Below are positions 47,029 through 58,029 of a DNA stretch of 64,000 nucleotides, one piece after another; the stretch's first letter is position 1, and each line of letters begins with the position of its first letter. Below the pieces are notes generated by a model that was given only the letters and a program-made list of their open reading frames with translations, did no database searches and was not told the origin of the DNA. The stretch spans positions 1-64,000 of the forward strand of contig PAPT01000024.1 in NCBI GenBank assembly GCA_002708995.1, in the 5' to 3' direction. Source of the stretch: Geminicoccus sp. GTDB lineage: Bacteria > Pseudomonadota > Alphaproteobacteria > UBA7985. Both the position numbers and the translations under genes were made by a program.

Positions 47029-48312
47029 ATGGTGTATTTGGAGAGGGACAGGACAGGGATGCCTGTATCGGTTTCCGGCGTGCACCGCCTCGCGAAAGGC
47101 GGCGCGCTGGGTTTGGCTTTATTGGGGATGGCCGCAGCGGTGCGGGCGCAGGACGAGGATGCCGGTGCCCAGCTGGCGCTCGAGTTGCGTCAATTGCGCA
47201 GTGAGGTGGACTTTCTCCGCGACCAGCTGGAAACCGGTGACGGCGTTGCCAATGTCCGCTTCGAAAGCCTGCAGGCCCGCATCGACCAGTTGCTCCAATA
47301 TGCCACCGCCGTGAATGAGGAGGCTGACCGCGCGTCGCGATTGGCTGAGTCAGCCCTGCGCAGCACCAGCGAGCTGACCTTCAAGATTGCCTCGCTCGAA
47401 GAAACCATCGCGGCGATGCAGGACCAGATCGACACCCTGAGCGCAGCAGCGCCTGCGGCGGCACCGGAAGAGGTACCGGACACCGCCCCCGCTCCGGTCC
47501 CCGCGTCCGATCCCGTAGCCGTTGACGCTGAGGCTGATCAGGCGGTCGTCGCCCCCGCCCTGCCTAAGGACCGACCCGAGGACGGCATTCCCGCCCATGA
47601 AGCGCTCGCCGGAGACCCCGACTATGTAGAACCCGAGGGCGGGGCTGATACTGAGGCTGCGCGAAAGACCGGAAGCGAAACCGAGACCGAAACCGAGTCT
47701 GAGGCGTCTGGAGCCGAGGTGGCTCAGGCTGACACGCCCGCAGCGGCCGATGACACGGTGGGGTCTGATACAGCCACTCCGCCGGACGAGGGCAGCGAGA
47801 CCGAAACCGTAGACTTCAGCGACACCTTCGGCGCGGCCGCCCCGGCGGTCCCGGCCGTGCGGCCCGAGGCGCCAGCCCACGTGCAGCTGGATGACGATCG
47901 TGCAGCCCTTGCGGCGTCGGCGGAGATCGATGAAGCCACCCGCGAGGCCTTTGAGGCTGCCAGTGACCTGTTCGAAGCCGGAGACTTCAGTGGCGCTTCG
48001 GCTGCCCTGCGGCAAGTGATCGACACCGGCGCGCTGGGTAGTGAGGAGGCCGAAGCCCTCTACATGCTTGGCACCGCCTACCTGCGCGCCAGGGACTATC
48101 CGCTGGCCATTCAGGTGCTGGCGCAGGGCCTGCGCTCGTTCCCGACCTCGAACTTTGCGGCGCGATCGATCCTAAACCTCGCAGATGCGCTGAATGCCAA
48201 CGGGCAGCGGGCCGAGGGCTGCCGCCTGCTGTCCTTCGTCCCGGTCGAGTATCCCCTCGATACCGACGCTATTTCCGATGCCTCCGCGCGATCCGAGCAG
48301 CTTGACTGCTGA
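47029..48312 (+). CDS. cpoB: Cell division coordinator CpoB/YbgF-like, with extended acidic linker
   Basis: Coiled coil plus C-terminal TPR (FEAASDLFEAGDFSGASAALRQVI...) downstream of pal. Confidence 0.85.
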   Translation: MVYLERDRTGMPVSVSGVHRLAKGGALGLALLGMAAAVRAQDEDAGAQLALELRQLRSEVDFLRDQLETGDGVANVRFESLQARIDQLLQYATAVNEEADRASRLAESALRSTSELTFKIASLEETIAAMQDQIDTLSAAAPAAAPEEVPDTAPAPVPASDPVAVDAEADQAVVAPALPKDRPEDGIPAHEALAGDPDYVEPEGGADTEAARKTGSETETETESEASGAEVAQADTPAAADDTVGSDTATPPDEGSETETVDFSDTFGAAAPAVPAVRPEAPAHVQLDDDRAALAASAEIDEATREAFEAASDLFEAGDFSGASAALRQVIDTGALGSEEAEALYMLGTAYLRARDYPLAIQVLAQGLRSFPTSNFAARSILNLADALNANGQRAEGCRLLSFVPVEYPLDTDAISDASARSEQLDC

Positions 48313-49471
48313 GGCCTTCCGGGCCGCTGTCTCAGCATCACTGCCGCCGCTGGCGCCGGGGACGGCGCTGGGTCTGGCCGTCTCCGGGGGGCCGGACTCG
48401 CTCGCGCTGGCCCACCTGACCGCCGCGGCCTTTCCTGACCTCAGGCTGCGGGTGGCCGTCGTTGACCATGGTCTGCGACCGGACAGTGCTGCGGAAGCCA
48501 TTGCGGTGCGGCAGCGCTTAACGGCCTTTCTCCCCGACGTGGATATCCTGACCTGGAAGCCGCCCTTTGCCGTGACAGCAGGGCGACTGGAGAAGGCTAG
48601 GCTGGCACGGTTCGCCCTGCTGACAGACTGGGCGCGGGCGCAGGGGATCCTGCGGGCCTGGCTGGGGCACCACGCCGATGATCAGGCCGAGACCATCGCC
48701 CTGCGGCGGGCCCGGGGGACGGGCGCGTTCGGCGCGCGCGGGATGGCGCGGCGCCGGGTTGACCCCGACGTGATCTTCGAACGCCCGCTGTTGGACTGGC
48801 CCAAACAAGGGTTGGTCGACTACTGCAGGGCGCAGGGGCTGTCTTTCGTGCTCGACCCGACAAACAGCGATCCACGCACGGGGCGGGGTCTACTGCGGCA
48901 GCAGGCAACTGCCCCCGCGACTGTATCAAGGCCACCGGAGCCGTCCGTTGACCCATCGGTAAGGGCTTCCGCACGGGGGGTCGTCACCGATCCCATGGGC
49001 TATGCCTGGTGCCGGAGCGATGCCCTCGATCAAGCAACACTGTCGGCGGTTACAGCGTGGGTCCGGGGCGGGTTCTACGCTCCTTCAGCCGAGCGGGTTG
49101 CGGCAGCCTGCCGGCGCCTTCAAACCGAGCCAAGGGTGTCCCTGCAGGGCTGTGTAGTCGAGCGCAGGCGGGAGGGCTGGAGCCTCATCACCCGCGAAGC
49201 GAGGGCAGGGCGCAGCCTGCGCCCGCAGCAGGACGTCGACGGCCGCTGGCGGCTGGACGACCGCTGGGCCCTCGCCGGACCGGGAGGCGACTGGACGCTG
49301 GCCGGTCAGGCCGGATTGGCGATCGACCCTACCCGACCCGGGCAGGCACTGGCCGCCGTCCCGCTGCTGCAGGGGCAAGTGCCGGCGTGGGATGGCAAGG
49401 GCTTCGGGTGGGCCGATAACCACGCGGTTTTCGCCCCGCGACGCCCCTTGCTGGCGTGGATCGGAGACTGA
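48278..49471 (+). CDS. tilS: tRNA(Ile)-lysidine synthase
   Basis: LAVSGGPDSLALAHL PP-loop, VDHGLRPDSAAEA, GHHADDQAETIALRRARGTG. Confidence 0.92.
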   Translation: MPPRDPSSLTAEAFRAAVSASLPPLAPGTALGLAVSGGPDSLALAHLTAAAFPDLRLRVAVVDHGLRPDSAAEAIAVRQRLTAFLPDVDILTWKPPFAVTAGRLEKARLARFALLTDWARAQGILRAWLGHHADDQAETIALRRARGTGAFGARGMARRRVDPDVIFERPLLDWPKQGLVDYCRAQGLSFVLDPTNSDPRTGRGLLRQQATAPATVSRPPEPSVDPSVRASARGVVTDPMGYAWCRSDALDQATLSAVTAWVRGGFYAPSAERVAAACRRLQTEPRVSLQGCVVERRREGWSLITREARAGRSLRPQQDVDGRWRLDDRWALAGPGGDWTLAGQAGLAIDPTRPGQALAAVPLLQGQVPAWDGKGFGWADNHAVFAPRRPLLAWIGD

Positions 49472-49563
49472 TTCCCCGCGATGAAACGCCACAAGCGTTG
49501 CATCCTTCTCCCGGGGTCTTACATTGATTGTCAGGTTATTCGCTCAAGGGCTAAGGAACAGGC

Positions 49564-51501
49564 ATGAATATCGGACGCAATGTCTTGATTTGGTTGGTAA
49601 TTCTGATCGTCGGACTGGTGGTGCTGCAGGGGCTGTTTGGCAACAGCTTGACCAGCAATTCGTCGAAGGTTGCCATTTCGCAGTTCGAAGAACTGGTCGA
49701 TCAGGGCCAGGTGCGCGAGGTTGTGATCGAGGGCTCGACCGCCACCGGCACCACCGTAGCCGGTCGCCGGTTCGCGGCTGAAATCCCGCCCGGCGGGATG
49801 GAATTGTTCCTTTCCAAGCTCGATGACGCCGGTACGACGTACGAGTATTCGCCGCCCAGCGGCTTTGCCTTCGGGCAGCTGTTTGCCTACCTGCTACCGA
49901 TCCTGCTGCTGGTGGGTTTCTGGTTCTTCATGATGCGGCAGATGCAGGGCCGTGGCGGGGGCGGGATGGGCTTCGGCCGGTCCAAGGCCAAGCTGCTGAC
50001 CCAGGACATGCACCGCGCGACCTTCGCCGACGTGGCGGGGGTTGAAGAAGCCAAGGCCGACGTCGAGGAAATCGTCGACTTCCTGCGCGACCCGCAGAAG
50101 TTCCAGCGTCTGGGCGGCAAGATCCCCAAGGGCGTGCTCATGGTAGGTCCGCCGGGCACGGGTAAGACCCTGCTCGCCAAGGCGATCGCAGGCGAGGCGA
50201 ACGTGCCGTTCTTCACCATTTCCGGTTCTGACTTCGTCGAGATGTTCGTCGGTGTCGGTGCCAGCCGTGTGCGCGACATGTTCGAACAGGCACGCAAGAA
50301 CGCCCCCTGTATCATCTTCATCGACGAGATCGATGCTGTCGGCCGCGCCCGCTCCATGGGCATGTCCGGCGGCCACGAAGAACGCGAGCAGACGCTGAAC
50401 CAGCTGCTGGTTGAGATGGACGGCTTCGAGGCCAACGAGGGCATCATCCTGATCGCCGCGACCAACCGTGCCGACATCCTCGATAAGGCGCTGCTGCGTC
50501 CGGGCCGTTTCGACCGTCAGGTGCAGGTCAACCTGCCGGACTCGATCGGTCGTGAGAAGATTCTGGGCATCCACTCCAAGAACGTGCCACTGGGCCCCGA
50601 CGTGGACCTCGCCCGTATCGCTAAAGGCACCCCGACCTTCTCCGGTGCTGACCTCGCCAACCTGGTGAACGAAGCAGCCTTGCTCGCCGCCCGCGCCAAC
50701 AAGCGCGTGGTGACGCAGGAGGACTTCGAGAACGCCAAGGACAAGGTCACCATGGGCCCAGAGCGGCGCTCCGCCGTGCGGACCGAGGAAGAGATCGAGC
50801 TGGTCGCCTACCACGAAGGCGGTCACGCACTGGTCGGCGTCAACGTGCCGCTGCGCGACAAGCTCAACAAGGTGACGATCATTCCGCGCGGCGGGGCGGG
50901 CGGCTATGCCCAGTTCCTGCCCGAGAACGACGCCGCCATGCTCAAGCGCAAGGAGCAGTGGAAGGCTGAACTGGCCATGGCTTACGGCGGCCGCATCGCT
51001 GAGGAGCTGATCTACGGCGTGGACCACGTGACCGCCGGTGCGATTTCGGACATCCAGATGGCGACCCAGCAGGCGCGCGTCATGGTGGAGCGGCTTGGCT
51101 TCTCCGAGCGGCTGGGGCTGCGGGCCTTCGGACCGGATCAGTCCGAAGGTATGTTCGGGTCGATGACCAAAAACTACTCCGACGACTACGCAAAGATCAT
51201 CGACGAAGAAGTCGAGCAGATTCTGAAGACGGCGGAGACCACTGCACGCGAAATCATCAGCGAGAACCTCGAAGGCCTCAAGCGCCTGAAGGAAGCGCTG
51301 ATCGAGTACGAAACCCTGAGCCGGGAAGAGGTTGAGGCCGTCCTGCGCGGTGAGACGCTCGAGCGCGAAAGCCGCCGGGTCGAGCCGACCCGTCATGCCG
51401 ACAGCAGCGAGGCTGAGCCGCCAGCGCCCAAGCCGACGCCCAAGCCAGCGTCGGGGACCTCTGCGCTGCCGGGTATTGGCGGGCCAGCCGCAGACAGCTA
51501 A
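49564..51501 (+). CDS. ftsH: ATP-dependent zinc metalloprotease FtsH
   Basis: [32 protein letters not shown]. Confidence 0.98.
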   Translation: MNIGRNVLIWLVILIVGLVVLQGLFGNSLTSNSSKVAISQFEELVDQGQVREVVIEGSTATGTTVAGRRFAAEIPPGGMELFLSKLDDAGTTYEYSPPSGFAFGQLFAYLLPILLLVGFWFFMMRQMQGRGGGGMGFGRSKAKLLTQDMHRATFADVAGVEEAKADVEEIVDFLRDPQKFQRLGGKIPKGVLMVGPPGTGKTLLAKAIAGEANVPFFTISGSDFVEMFVGVGASRVRDMFEQARKNAPCIIFIDEIDAVGRARSMGMSGGHEEREQTLNQLLVEMDGFEANEGIILIAATNRADILDKALLRPGRFDRQVQVNLPDSIGREKILGIHSKNVPLGPDVDLARIAKGTPTFSGADLANLVNEAALLAARANKRVVTQEDFENAKDKVTMGPERRSAVRTEEEIELVAYHEGGHALVGVNVPLRDKLNKVTIIPRGGAGGYAQFLPENDAAMLKRKEQWKAELAMAYGGRIAEELIYGVDHVTAGAISDIQMATQQARVMVERLGFSERLGLRAFGPDQSEGMFGSMTKNYSDDYAKIIDEEVEQILKTAETTAREIISENLEGLKRLKEALIEYETLSREEVEAVLRGETLERESRRVEPTRHADSSEAEPPAPKPTPKPASGTSALPGIGGPAADS

Positions 51502-51546
51502 GCAGGCTGCAGCAGACTTTCGTCCCGACGGGACAAGGCGAAATAC

Positions 51547-51583
51547 TACGCCCGGCGACGAACGTTGTCGGGCGTATTTTTTG
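51547..51583 (+). terminator. Terminator-like hairpin after ftsH
   Basis: TACGCCCGGCGAC-gaac-GTTGTCGGGCGTA TTTTTT. Confidence 0.8.
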
Positions 51584-51615
51584 GCGACCCGGCTTCGGCG
51601 ACGCGATTTAAATGA

Positions 51616-51644
51616 CAGGGGCAGGGGCAGGGGCAGGGGCAGGG
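51616..51644 (+). repeat. Hexanucleotide tandem repeat (CAGGGG x4 plus partial) just upstream of folP
   Basis: CAGGGGCAGGGGCAGGGGCAGGGGCAGGG. Confidence 0.9.
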
Positions 51645-51650
51645 CTAAGG

Positions 51651-52496
51651 ATGAGCGAAGATACCTTTCACGTGACACACTGGGCCGGGCTCGACCTTGC
51701 CCGTCCGCAGGTCATGGGCATCCTCAACGTAACCCCCGACAGTTTCAGCGACGGCGGACGCTTCCACCACGTTGATGCGGCGCTGGCGCAGGCCGCAGCG
51801 CTGCGCGCGCAAGGCGCTGCCATCATCGACGTGGGTGGCGAGAGCACCCGCCCGGGCGCCGCACCGGTCTCCGAGGCCGAGGAGATCGACCGCGTGCGAC
51901 CGGTGATCGAGGCCCTGAGCGCAGAAGGGGCGCTGGTTTCCATCGACACCCGCAAGCCGGCGGTCATGGAAGCCGCCGCCGCCGCCGGGGCCGGGATCAT
52001 CAACGACGTCACCGGACTGACCGGCGACCCGCGCTCCTTCGACACGGCCGTCGCGCTGGGGCTGCCCTTGTGCCTGATGCACATGCAGGGTGAGCCGCAG
52101 ACCATGCAGGCCGATCCACAGTACGACGATGCCCCGGCGGAGGTCTTCACCTTCCTTGCCGGGCAGGCGATAGCGCTGATGGAGGCGGGGGTGAGCGCCG
52201 AGAAGATTTGCCTCGATCCGGGTATCGGTTTTGGCAAGACGCTGGAGCATAACCTGCAGATCATGGCGCGACTGGACGAGCTGGTCGACGCCGGCTGGCC
52301 GGTGTTGCTTGGTGCCTCGCGCAAGTCGTTCATCGCCAAGATCACCCCGACGGGGTCGGAAGAGCGGCTGGGCGGGTCACTGGCGGCTGTTCTGGCCGGG
52401 TTCGGAGCCGGGGTCAGCCTGTTCCGCGTTCACGACGTGCAGGAGACCGTGCAGGCGCTCGCGGTCGCTGACGCGATTTCCGAAATCGGGCTTTAA
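51651..52496 (+). CDS. folP: Dihydropteroate synthase (alternative upstream ATG at 51612)
   Basis: VMGILNVTPDSFSDGGRF, IDVGGESTRPGA. Confidence 0.96.
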   Translation: MSEDTFHVTHWAGLDLARPQVMGILNVTPDSFSDGGRFHHVDAALAQAAALRAQGAAIIDVGGESTRPGAAPVSEAEEIDRVRPVIEALSAEGALVSIDTRKPAVMEAAAAAGAGIINDVTGLTGDPRSFDTAVALGLPLCLMHMQGEPQTMQADPQYDDAPAEVFTFLAGQAIALMEAGVSAEKICLDPGIGFGKTLEHNLQIMARLDELVDAGWPVLLGASRKSFIAKITPTGSEERLGGSLAAVLAGFGAGVSLFRVHDVQETVQALAVADAISEIGL

Positions 52497-52526
52497 GTCA
52501 GCGGAGTTAAGCGCCAGCCAGAGGCG

Positions 52527-53477
52527 TCAGGACACCTTTGCAACCCACGAGGGCGGCTGGCCGAGCCGGTAGTAGGTGTAGGAAATGCCGCTGGCGACCA
52601 GTGCTGTCGTGAAGGCGGTGATGATGAAGGTGGGCACCATCCCCACCCAGGTCTTGAGGTTCAGCTGTGTCGCGTCGAGCGTGCTCACGTCCGTCACGCC
52701 CTGGAACAGAATCCGGTTGATCCCATTATCGAACAGAAAACCCAGCACGGTGAACGGGATCAGCAGGCCGGCGTAGATCAGCATCAGCCGCCCGGCGTGT
52801 CCCCGGGTCGCGCGCCACGCGGTCCGAATACCAAACTCGTAGATGCCCAGCGCAGCTGCGGGCAGGCACAGGATCAACCGCGCCCACAGATAGAGCCAGA
52901 GCAGGATCATCACCCCAGCCGTCAGGATCGAAAAGATGCCAGCGAGTCCAGGGACAATGGCCGACAGCACGCCGGTGAGAATGCCAATGATCACCCCGGC
53001 TACCACCAGCCCCAGTACCGTCAGCAGCACCATGACCACCGCTCGGTAGAAATAGCTGACCTCCGTCCGGCCAAAATGCAGGCCAAGGCCCGTCCGCTCG
53101 GCATCGAGGCCGATCAGCGTCGTCCGGTGCCAAGCCGCTGCCATCGCCGCGCCAGCGAGCCCGCCAAGAACCAACAGCGGCACAAGCCACTGCATCATGC
53201 TGATCCCCGCTTGCACCATCTGGAGCATGGCGGCGCCGAATTCAGCCTCGGCAGCATTGGGGTCGAGGGCCGCCAGCTCGTTCGAGGCCGCCATCACCTC
53301 CGCCGCTGCCTTGTTCAGGAACTGAACCTGTATCCAGGACGAGGCGAGGGCGTAGAGGCCCAGAGGAAGCAACGCGGTCAGGAGCACCCGCAGCGGCACT
53401 GAGAACACGAATCCGTAGGCCTCGCGCCAAATCTGGGTCACGGGTAGCTGGTTCTGTTCGGTATTTTGGGCGGTCAT
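52527..53477 (-). CDS. Polytopic membrane protein, unknown function
   Basis: Multiple hydrophobic segments; no recognised motif. Confidence 0.7.
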   Translation of the reverse strand: MTAQNTEQNQLPVTQIWREAYGFVFSVPLRVLLTALLPLGLYALASSWIQVQFLNKAAAEVMAASNELAALDPNAAEAEFGAAMLQMVQAGISMMQWLVPLLVLGGLAGAAMAAAWHRTTLIGLDAERTGLGLHFGRTEVSYFYRAVVMVLLTVLGLVVAGVIIGILTGVLSAIVPGLAGIFSILTAGVMILLWLYLWARLILCLPAAALGIYEFGIRTAWRATRGHAGRLMLIYAGLLIPFTVLGFLFDNGINRILFQGVTDVSTLDATQLNLKTWVGMVPTFIITAFTTALVASGISYTYYRLGQPPSWVAKVS

Positions 53478-53480
53478 GCG

Positions 53481-54173
53481 CTATTCCTCTGGCAAGAGCT
53501 GTCGGAGAGTTTCGGCCAGTTGAGCGGGGCTGTCCAGCACTGCGAGAGCACCAAGGGCGGCAAAGGCCTCGTGGCGTTGCGGCTTAATCTCATCTGGGAC
53601 GGCGTAGAGCACGCCGATGACGTCGACCCCGGCCGCCCGGGCGCCGCTGGCCCCGGCGGGGGAGTCCTCGATTACCAGCGCCCGCTCCGGGCCAAGGTCA
53701 AAGTGCGACAGCACCCCCCGGTGCAGGTCCGGCGCGGGCTTGGGTCTGGGGACATCGAGACCGGAGAAACACGCTGCCGCCGGGATCAGATCGTCGTAGC
53801 CGGTGGTGATCAGATTGCGCAGCACGTTAGCGCGCGGTGCGTTGGACGCGACGGCAATGGCCGCGCGTGACTGCGCCAGCTCGACCACGGACCGCACCCC
53901 GGCGATCGGCTCCAGCTCGGTGAGAAAGGCATGCTCGGAGATGGCATACATCTGCTCGATGAAATCATCGGGCAGGACGGCACCTTCAGCGCGCAGCTCG
54001 GCGACCATGTCCCGGTCTGACAGCCCGGCAAAGCGGCGCTCGCAGTCCTCGGCCGTCATGGGGTAGCCCAGCCCGGTCAGCAGTTCGGCGTTGCCACGCG
54101 CGGCCAGCTTTTCTGAGTCGATCAACACGCCGTCGTTGTCGAAAATCACTAGGTCATAGGTCGGGTCGGGCAT
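53481..54173 (-). CDS. HAD-superfamily hydrolase (phosphoglycolate phosphatase-like)
   Basis: DLVIFDNDGVLIDSEKLAARG, KPAPDLH, VIEDSPAGASGARAAGVDVIGV. Confidence 0.9.
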   Translation of the reverse strand: MPDPTYDLVIFDNDGVLIDSEKLAARGNAELLTGLGYPMTAEDCERRFAGLSDRDMVAELRAEGAVLPDDFIEQMYAISEHAFLTELEPIAGVRSVVELAQSRAAIAVASNAPRANVLRNLITTGYDDLIPAAACFSGLDVPRPKPAPDLHRGVLSHFDLGPERALVIEDSPAGASGARAAGVDVIGVLYAVPDEIKPQRHEAFAALGALAVLDSPAQLAETLRQLLPEE

Positions 54174-54323
54174 GGAGATCCTGTTTCGGGCATAGGGCAG
54201 CGGGCTGGTCTCGACGCGCTTCTACCAGTTTGAGCAGAATTTGCACATTCGGGATCAATATTTGGAAAGTCTGTGCAGTGGCTTTTCAAGCCCCTGCGCG
54301 GGGCTTAAGCTGTTGTCATTCCG

Positions 54324-55028
54324 GTGTTTCTGAGAGCTAAGATGAACTGCATCCTCGTCGTCGACGACGACCCCCATATCCGCGAAGTCGTGCAGTTTGC
54401 CCTCGACAAGGAAGGCTTCGATACCCTCGAAGCCGGTGACGGCGCGCAGGCGCTCGAGCGCTTCGCGGCGGAGCGGCCGGATCTAATCGTGCTCGATATC
54501 ACCATGCCGGAGCTGGACGGCACCGAGGTCTGCCGCCGCATCCGCCAGACCAGCCGCACGCCGATCATCTTCCTGTCTTCCCGTGATGATGAGATCGACC
54601 GCGTGCTGGGGCTGGAACTGGGCGGGGACGACTACATTACCAAGCCCTTCTCCCCGCGGGAGCTGGTGGCGCGGGTCAAGGCGGTACTGCGGCGGCTGGA
54701 AGACGCCAAGGCCCCCCGCGATGAGGGCACGGCGATCATGCAGCACGGGCGGCTGTCGCTGAACCTCGACGATTTCACCGGCAGCTGGGATGATACCCAG
54801 ATCGTGCTTACCCTGACCGAATTCGGCATCATCCGCACGCTGATGCAGCGGCCGGGCAAAGTCTATTCGCGCGATGACCTGATGAGCAGCGCCTACGAGC
54901 TCGCACGCATCGTCTCCGACCGTACCATCGACAGCCACGTCCGCCGGGTCCGGAAGAAGTTTGCCGACATCGGTGCCGACCCGGTCGAGACCGTCCACGG
55001 CATCGGCTACAAGCTCGGCGATTGCTGA
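54324..55028 (+). CDS. OmpR/PhoB-family response regulator
   Basis: ILVVDDDPHIREVVQFALDKEGF receiver; winged-helix C-terminus DRTIDSHVRRVRKKF. Confidence 0.93.
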   Translation: MFLRAKMNCILVVDDDPHIREVVQFALDKEGFDTLEAGDGAQALERFAAERPDLIVLDITMPELDGTEVCRRIRQTSRTPIIFLSSRDDEIDRVLGLELGGDDYITKPFSPRELVARVKAVLRRLEDAKAPRDEGTAIMQHGRLSLNLDDFTGSWDDTQIVLTLTEFGIIRTLMQRPGKVYSRDDLMSSAYELARIVSDRTIDSHVRRVRKKFADIGADPVETVHGIGYKLGDC

Positions 55029-55042
55029 GGCCCCGCTGACCC

Positions 55043-56773
55043 ATGGTCGCACCCGATCCCGCATCTGCGCCTGCTTCACCGCCGCCGGGTAAGCCGCCCT
55101 CAGGGCGGTTCGGGCGCCTGCTCGGCCGCCCGCGGCTGTCGACCCTGCTGCTCGCCGTCAATCTGATCCTGCTGATCGCACCGCTGAGCGGCGTGTTTGC
55201 CATGCGGCTCTATGAGTCGGCCCTGCTGCGGCAGACCGAGTCCGCGCTGCTCTCGCAGACGGCCTTCATTGCCGCTTCCTACCGGGCCGCGCTGGAGCGT
55301 AACCGGACCTCTTCGCTCGACGGTGGTGGGCTGTCGCATCCCGTCGACCCCGCCTTCGCCGTTGACACCTCCAAGGGAGAGCCCTGGCGCCCCCGGCCAC
55401 CCGTGCTCGATCTGGCACGCGACAAGCCGCTGCCGCCCGCGCCGGTGCCGCGCCGGACGCCTTCGCCCACCCATTGGCTGTCCGAGGCCGTGGGGAAGGA
55501 TATCAGTCCGGTGATCGTCGAGGCCCACCACTTCACCCTGTCTTCGATCCGCGTGCTCGATCACCGCGGTACGATCGTGGCTAGCACGGCGGAGAATGTC
55601 GGCCAGAGCGTCGCCCACCTGCCCGAGGTCGAGCGCGCGCTGCGGGGTGAGATCGTCTCGCTGCTGCGGGAGAAGGAGGAATTTGCCGAGGGCCAGCGCG
55701 GTTTCAACGCCTTCGAGCGGTCTTCGGGCATCCGTGTGCATGTCGCAGCCCCGATCATCCTCGACAACCGTGTGGTTGGCGGGGTGCTGCTGGGACGGAC
55801 CCCTTCGACCCTGCGCAATGCGCTGCGCAGCAAAGTGCAGATCTTTATCGTCGGCGGCGTGCTGCTGGTGGTGATGGCGATGGCGCTGTCGCTGTTCCTC
55901 GCTGCGACCATCGTCGGCCCGGTGTCGCGGCTGATCCACCAGGCCAAGCTGGTCGCCGATGGGCGCCGCAGCGGGATCAGGCCGCTGCGCTACCCCGTCA
56001 CCGCCGATATCGCCGAGCTGTCCGAGGCGGTGGTCGCCATGGCCAACACCCTCGAAACCCGCTCGGCCTATATCCGCGAGTTTGCCGCCAACGTCAGCCA
56101 CGAATTCAAGACCCCGCTGACCAGCATTCAGGGCGCGGTCGAGCTCCTGCGCGATCACGCGGCGAGCATGGACGAAGACCGACGCGCCCGCTTTCTCGAT
56201 AACATCGCCAAGGACAGCGACCGGCTGGCCCGGCTGGTAACCCGCTTGCTGGAACTGGCCCGCGCCGACGTCATGCAGCCCGGCGGAGCAGGGGAAAGCC
56301 GGTTGGGGGCGCTGCTGCTGGACCTGCAGCGGCACTACGCCGATCTGGGCCAGTCCTTCGGGATCGAGCGTGCCGACAGCGACACCGGCATCGGCGCAGG
56401 AGGTGAGGACGACATTCGCGTTTCCATGGACGGCGACAACCTCGCCTCGGTGGTGCGCAACCTGATCGAAAACGCCCTGCACCACGGCAAGGGCGAGCCT
56501 CGGCTTGTCATCGAGCCGGCGACGGCTCAGGTCAGACTGCGGGTGATTGATGATGGCCTGGGGGTATCTCCGGCCAATGCTGACCGGATCTTCAGTGCCT
56601 TTTTCACCACCGACCGCGAAGGGGGTGGCACCGGCCTGGGACTGGCGCTGGTCAAGACGCTGGTGGAGGTCCACGGCGGGCAGATCCGGCTTGCGGACCG
56701 GGCAGAAGGCTGTGAGTTTGTGGTAACCCTGCCGCGCTTGAGCGGATCTGTGGCGAGTGAAGCGGCGTCTTGA
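55043..56773 (+). CDS. Sensor histidine kinase (CreC-like arrangement)
   Basis: H-box FAANVSHEFKTPLTSIQGAVELL; N and G boxes; HAMP-like region. Confidence 0.93.
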   Translation: MVAPDPASAPASPPPGKPPSGRFGRLLGRPRLSTLLLAVNLILLIAPLSGVFAMRLYESALLRQTESALLSQTAFIAASYRAALERNRTSSLDGGGLSHPVDPAFAVDTSKGEPWRPRPPVLDLARDKPLPPAPVPRRTPSPTHWLSEAVGKDISPVIVEAHHFTLSSIRVLDHRGTIVASTAENVGQSVAHLPEVERALRGEIVSLLREKEEFAEGQRGFNAFERSSGIRVHVAAPIILDNRVVGGVLLGRTPSTLRNALRSKVQIFIVGGVLLVVMAMALSLFLAATIVGPVSRLIHQAKLVADGRRSGIRPLRYPVTADIAELSEAVVAMANTLETRSAYIREFAANVSHEFKTPLTSIQGAVELLRDHAASMDEDRRARFLDNIAKDSDRLARLVTRLLELARADVMQPGGAGESRLGALLLDLQRHYADLGQSFGIERADSDTGIGAGGEDDIRVSMDGDNLASVVRNLIENALHHGKGEPRLVIEPATAQVRLRVIDDGLGVSPANADRIFSAFFTTDREGGGTGLGLALVKTLVEVHGGQIRLADRAEGCEFVVTLPRLSGSVASEAAS

Positions 56774-56847
56774 TCCCGAATGGCTTTATCGGTTATTTAA
56801 CCGCTGCTCAGGGCGCGAACCAAGGCGTTCCGAGGATGAAGTGCGGT

Positions 56848-56923
<76 letters not shown>

Positions 56924-57090
56924 TTTCTCTTCCAGATATTTGGGTTCTTCTGATCGGTTTCAGTTTCAGAAACTTTGACGGTTGTTCCAATAGCGGGATC
57001 ACTATTTTCTTGGGCAAAACCTGATCCCCGCGGTTGATCCTCGCAATCGCGCCTCGCAAAGAGAGTCAGGCGTGTGGTGCTTTGGGGCAA

Positions 57091-57990
57091 TCAACTGTTC
57101 ATCAGATCCCTTATAATCATTCTCGCTTCTCGTGTGTTCAGTGGCCAGTAGCCACCGCCAGGACAATGCGTCAGTTCCCCAACAAAGAACTGCTCCGTTT
57201 TCGCGGACCAGTAAATATCGATGCGTATGAACTCGAAACCCGTCGCAAGTGTTTCCGCAATGGCGACGATACTCGTCAGATTGCCGGGGGCCTCAATGGT
57301 TCTTACTGTCAAATCAGGACCGAAACATATGTTCAAGTCCGTCCAATCTCGGTCGTAGAGTCGGTTTGCTTCGCAGCTCCAAAGGGGGTCAAGCAGACCG
57401 CCGGAAACGTACTCCGGCCAAAAGTCCCGCATTACGAATTTGACCACACCATCGAAGCAATAAAACTGCAACTGCACAAGCTCAGCGGCTGGAAAAATTT
57501 CGGGCTCAACAATGACTTGCCCGATCAGACCCTTATAGTTTTTTTCCCGACTGTTTCGGTAATAGTCGATCTTCAACCATTGTTTTAATGTATCGATATC
57601 AACATCAGACGCTTCTCTAATGATGGTGAAATACCCCGATGCGTGGGTGGGTTTGAGCACGTCGCCCGGCTCACAGGTGTAACGCTCAATATCCTGTTCG
57701 TTGCTCAGTATGGCCTTGGTCGGCACAACAAATTTGTCTCCTACACGTTCCTCAATAAAGGACTTGGCCTTGATTTTGTCCGTTGTAAGTAAGACGAGTG
57801 GGTCGCCTAAGGCGTCGCCAAGTTTGTGATGAAGGAGGTATTCCGCCAGTCCGTCCTCGTTTGGCAGTCGCCTATGCGCAAAGCAAAAACGCGCGTAAAC
57901 CAGAGCCTGATCAAAGGGTCTTCCCAGTGGCAAGTGCAGCATGAGTTGAAAGGCGTGCCGAAAAAAACTGATTAGCAAAACAAACCCCAA
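57091..57990 (-). CDS. TupA-like ATP-grasp family protein
   Basis: YYRNSREKNYKGLIGQVIVEPEI and FIRIDIYWSAKTEQFFVGELTHCPGGGYWP resemble TupA-like ATP-grasp. Confidence 0.7.
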   Translation of the reverse strand: MGFVLLISFFRHAFQLMLHLPLGRPFDQALVYARFCFAHRRLPNEDGLAEYLLHHKLGDALGDPLVLLTTDKIKAKSFIEERVGDKFVVPTKAILSNEQDIERYTCEPGDVLKPTHASGYFTIIREASDVDIDTLKQWLKIDYYRNSREKNYKGLIGQVIVEPEIFPAAELVQLQFYCFDGVVKFVMRDFWPEYVSGGLLDPLWSCEANRLYDRDWTDLNICFGPDLTVRTIEAPGNLTSIVAIAETLATGFEFIRIDIYWSAKTEQFFVGELTHCPGGGYWPLNTREARMIIRDLMNS

Positions 57991-58029
57991 CTCATCCCAA
58001 TAATTCCTGAACGCTCATGATTTTTGTCC

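Noticed and set aside
49894-51678. 594-aa ORF antisense to ftsH
   Set aside because: Shadow ORF; ftsH on the opposite strand is certain
55100-56674. 524-aa ORF antisense to the histidine kinase
   Set aside because: Shadow ORF; histidine kinase motifs are clear on the plus strand
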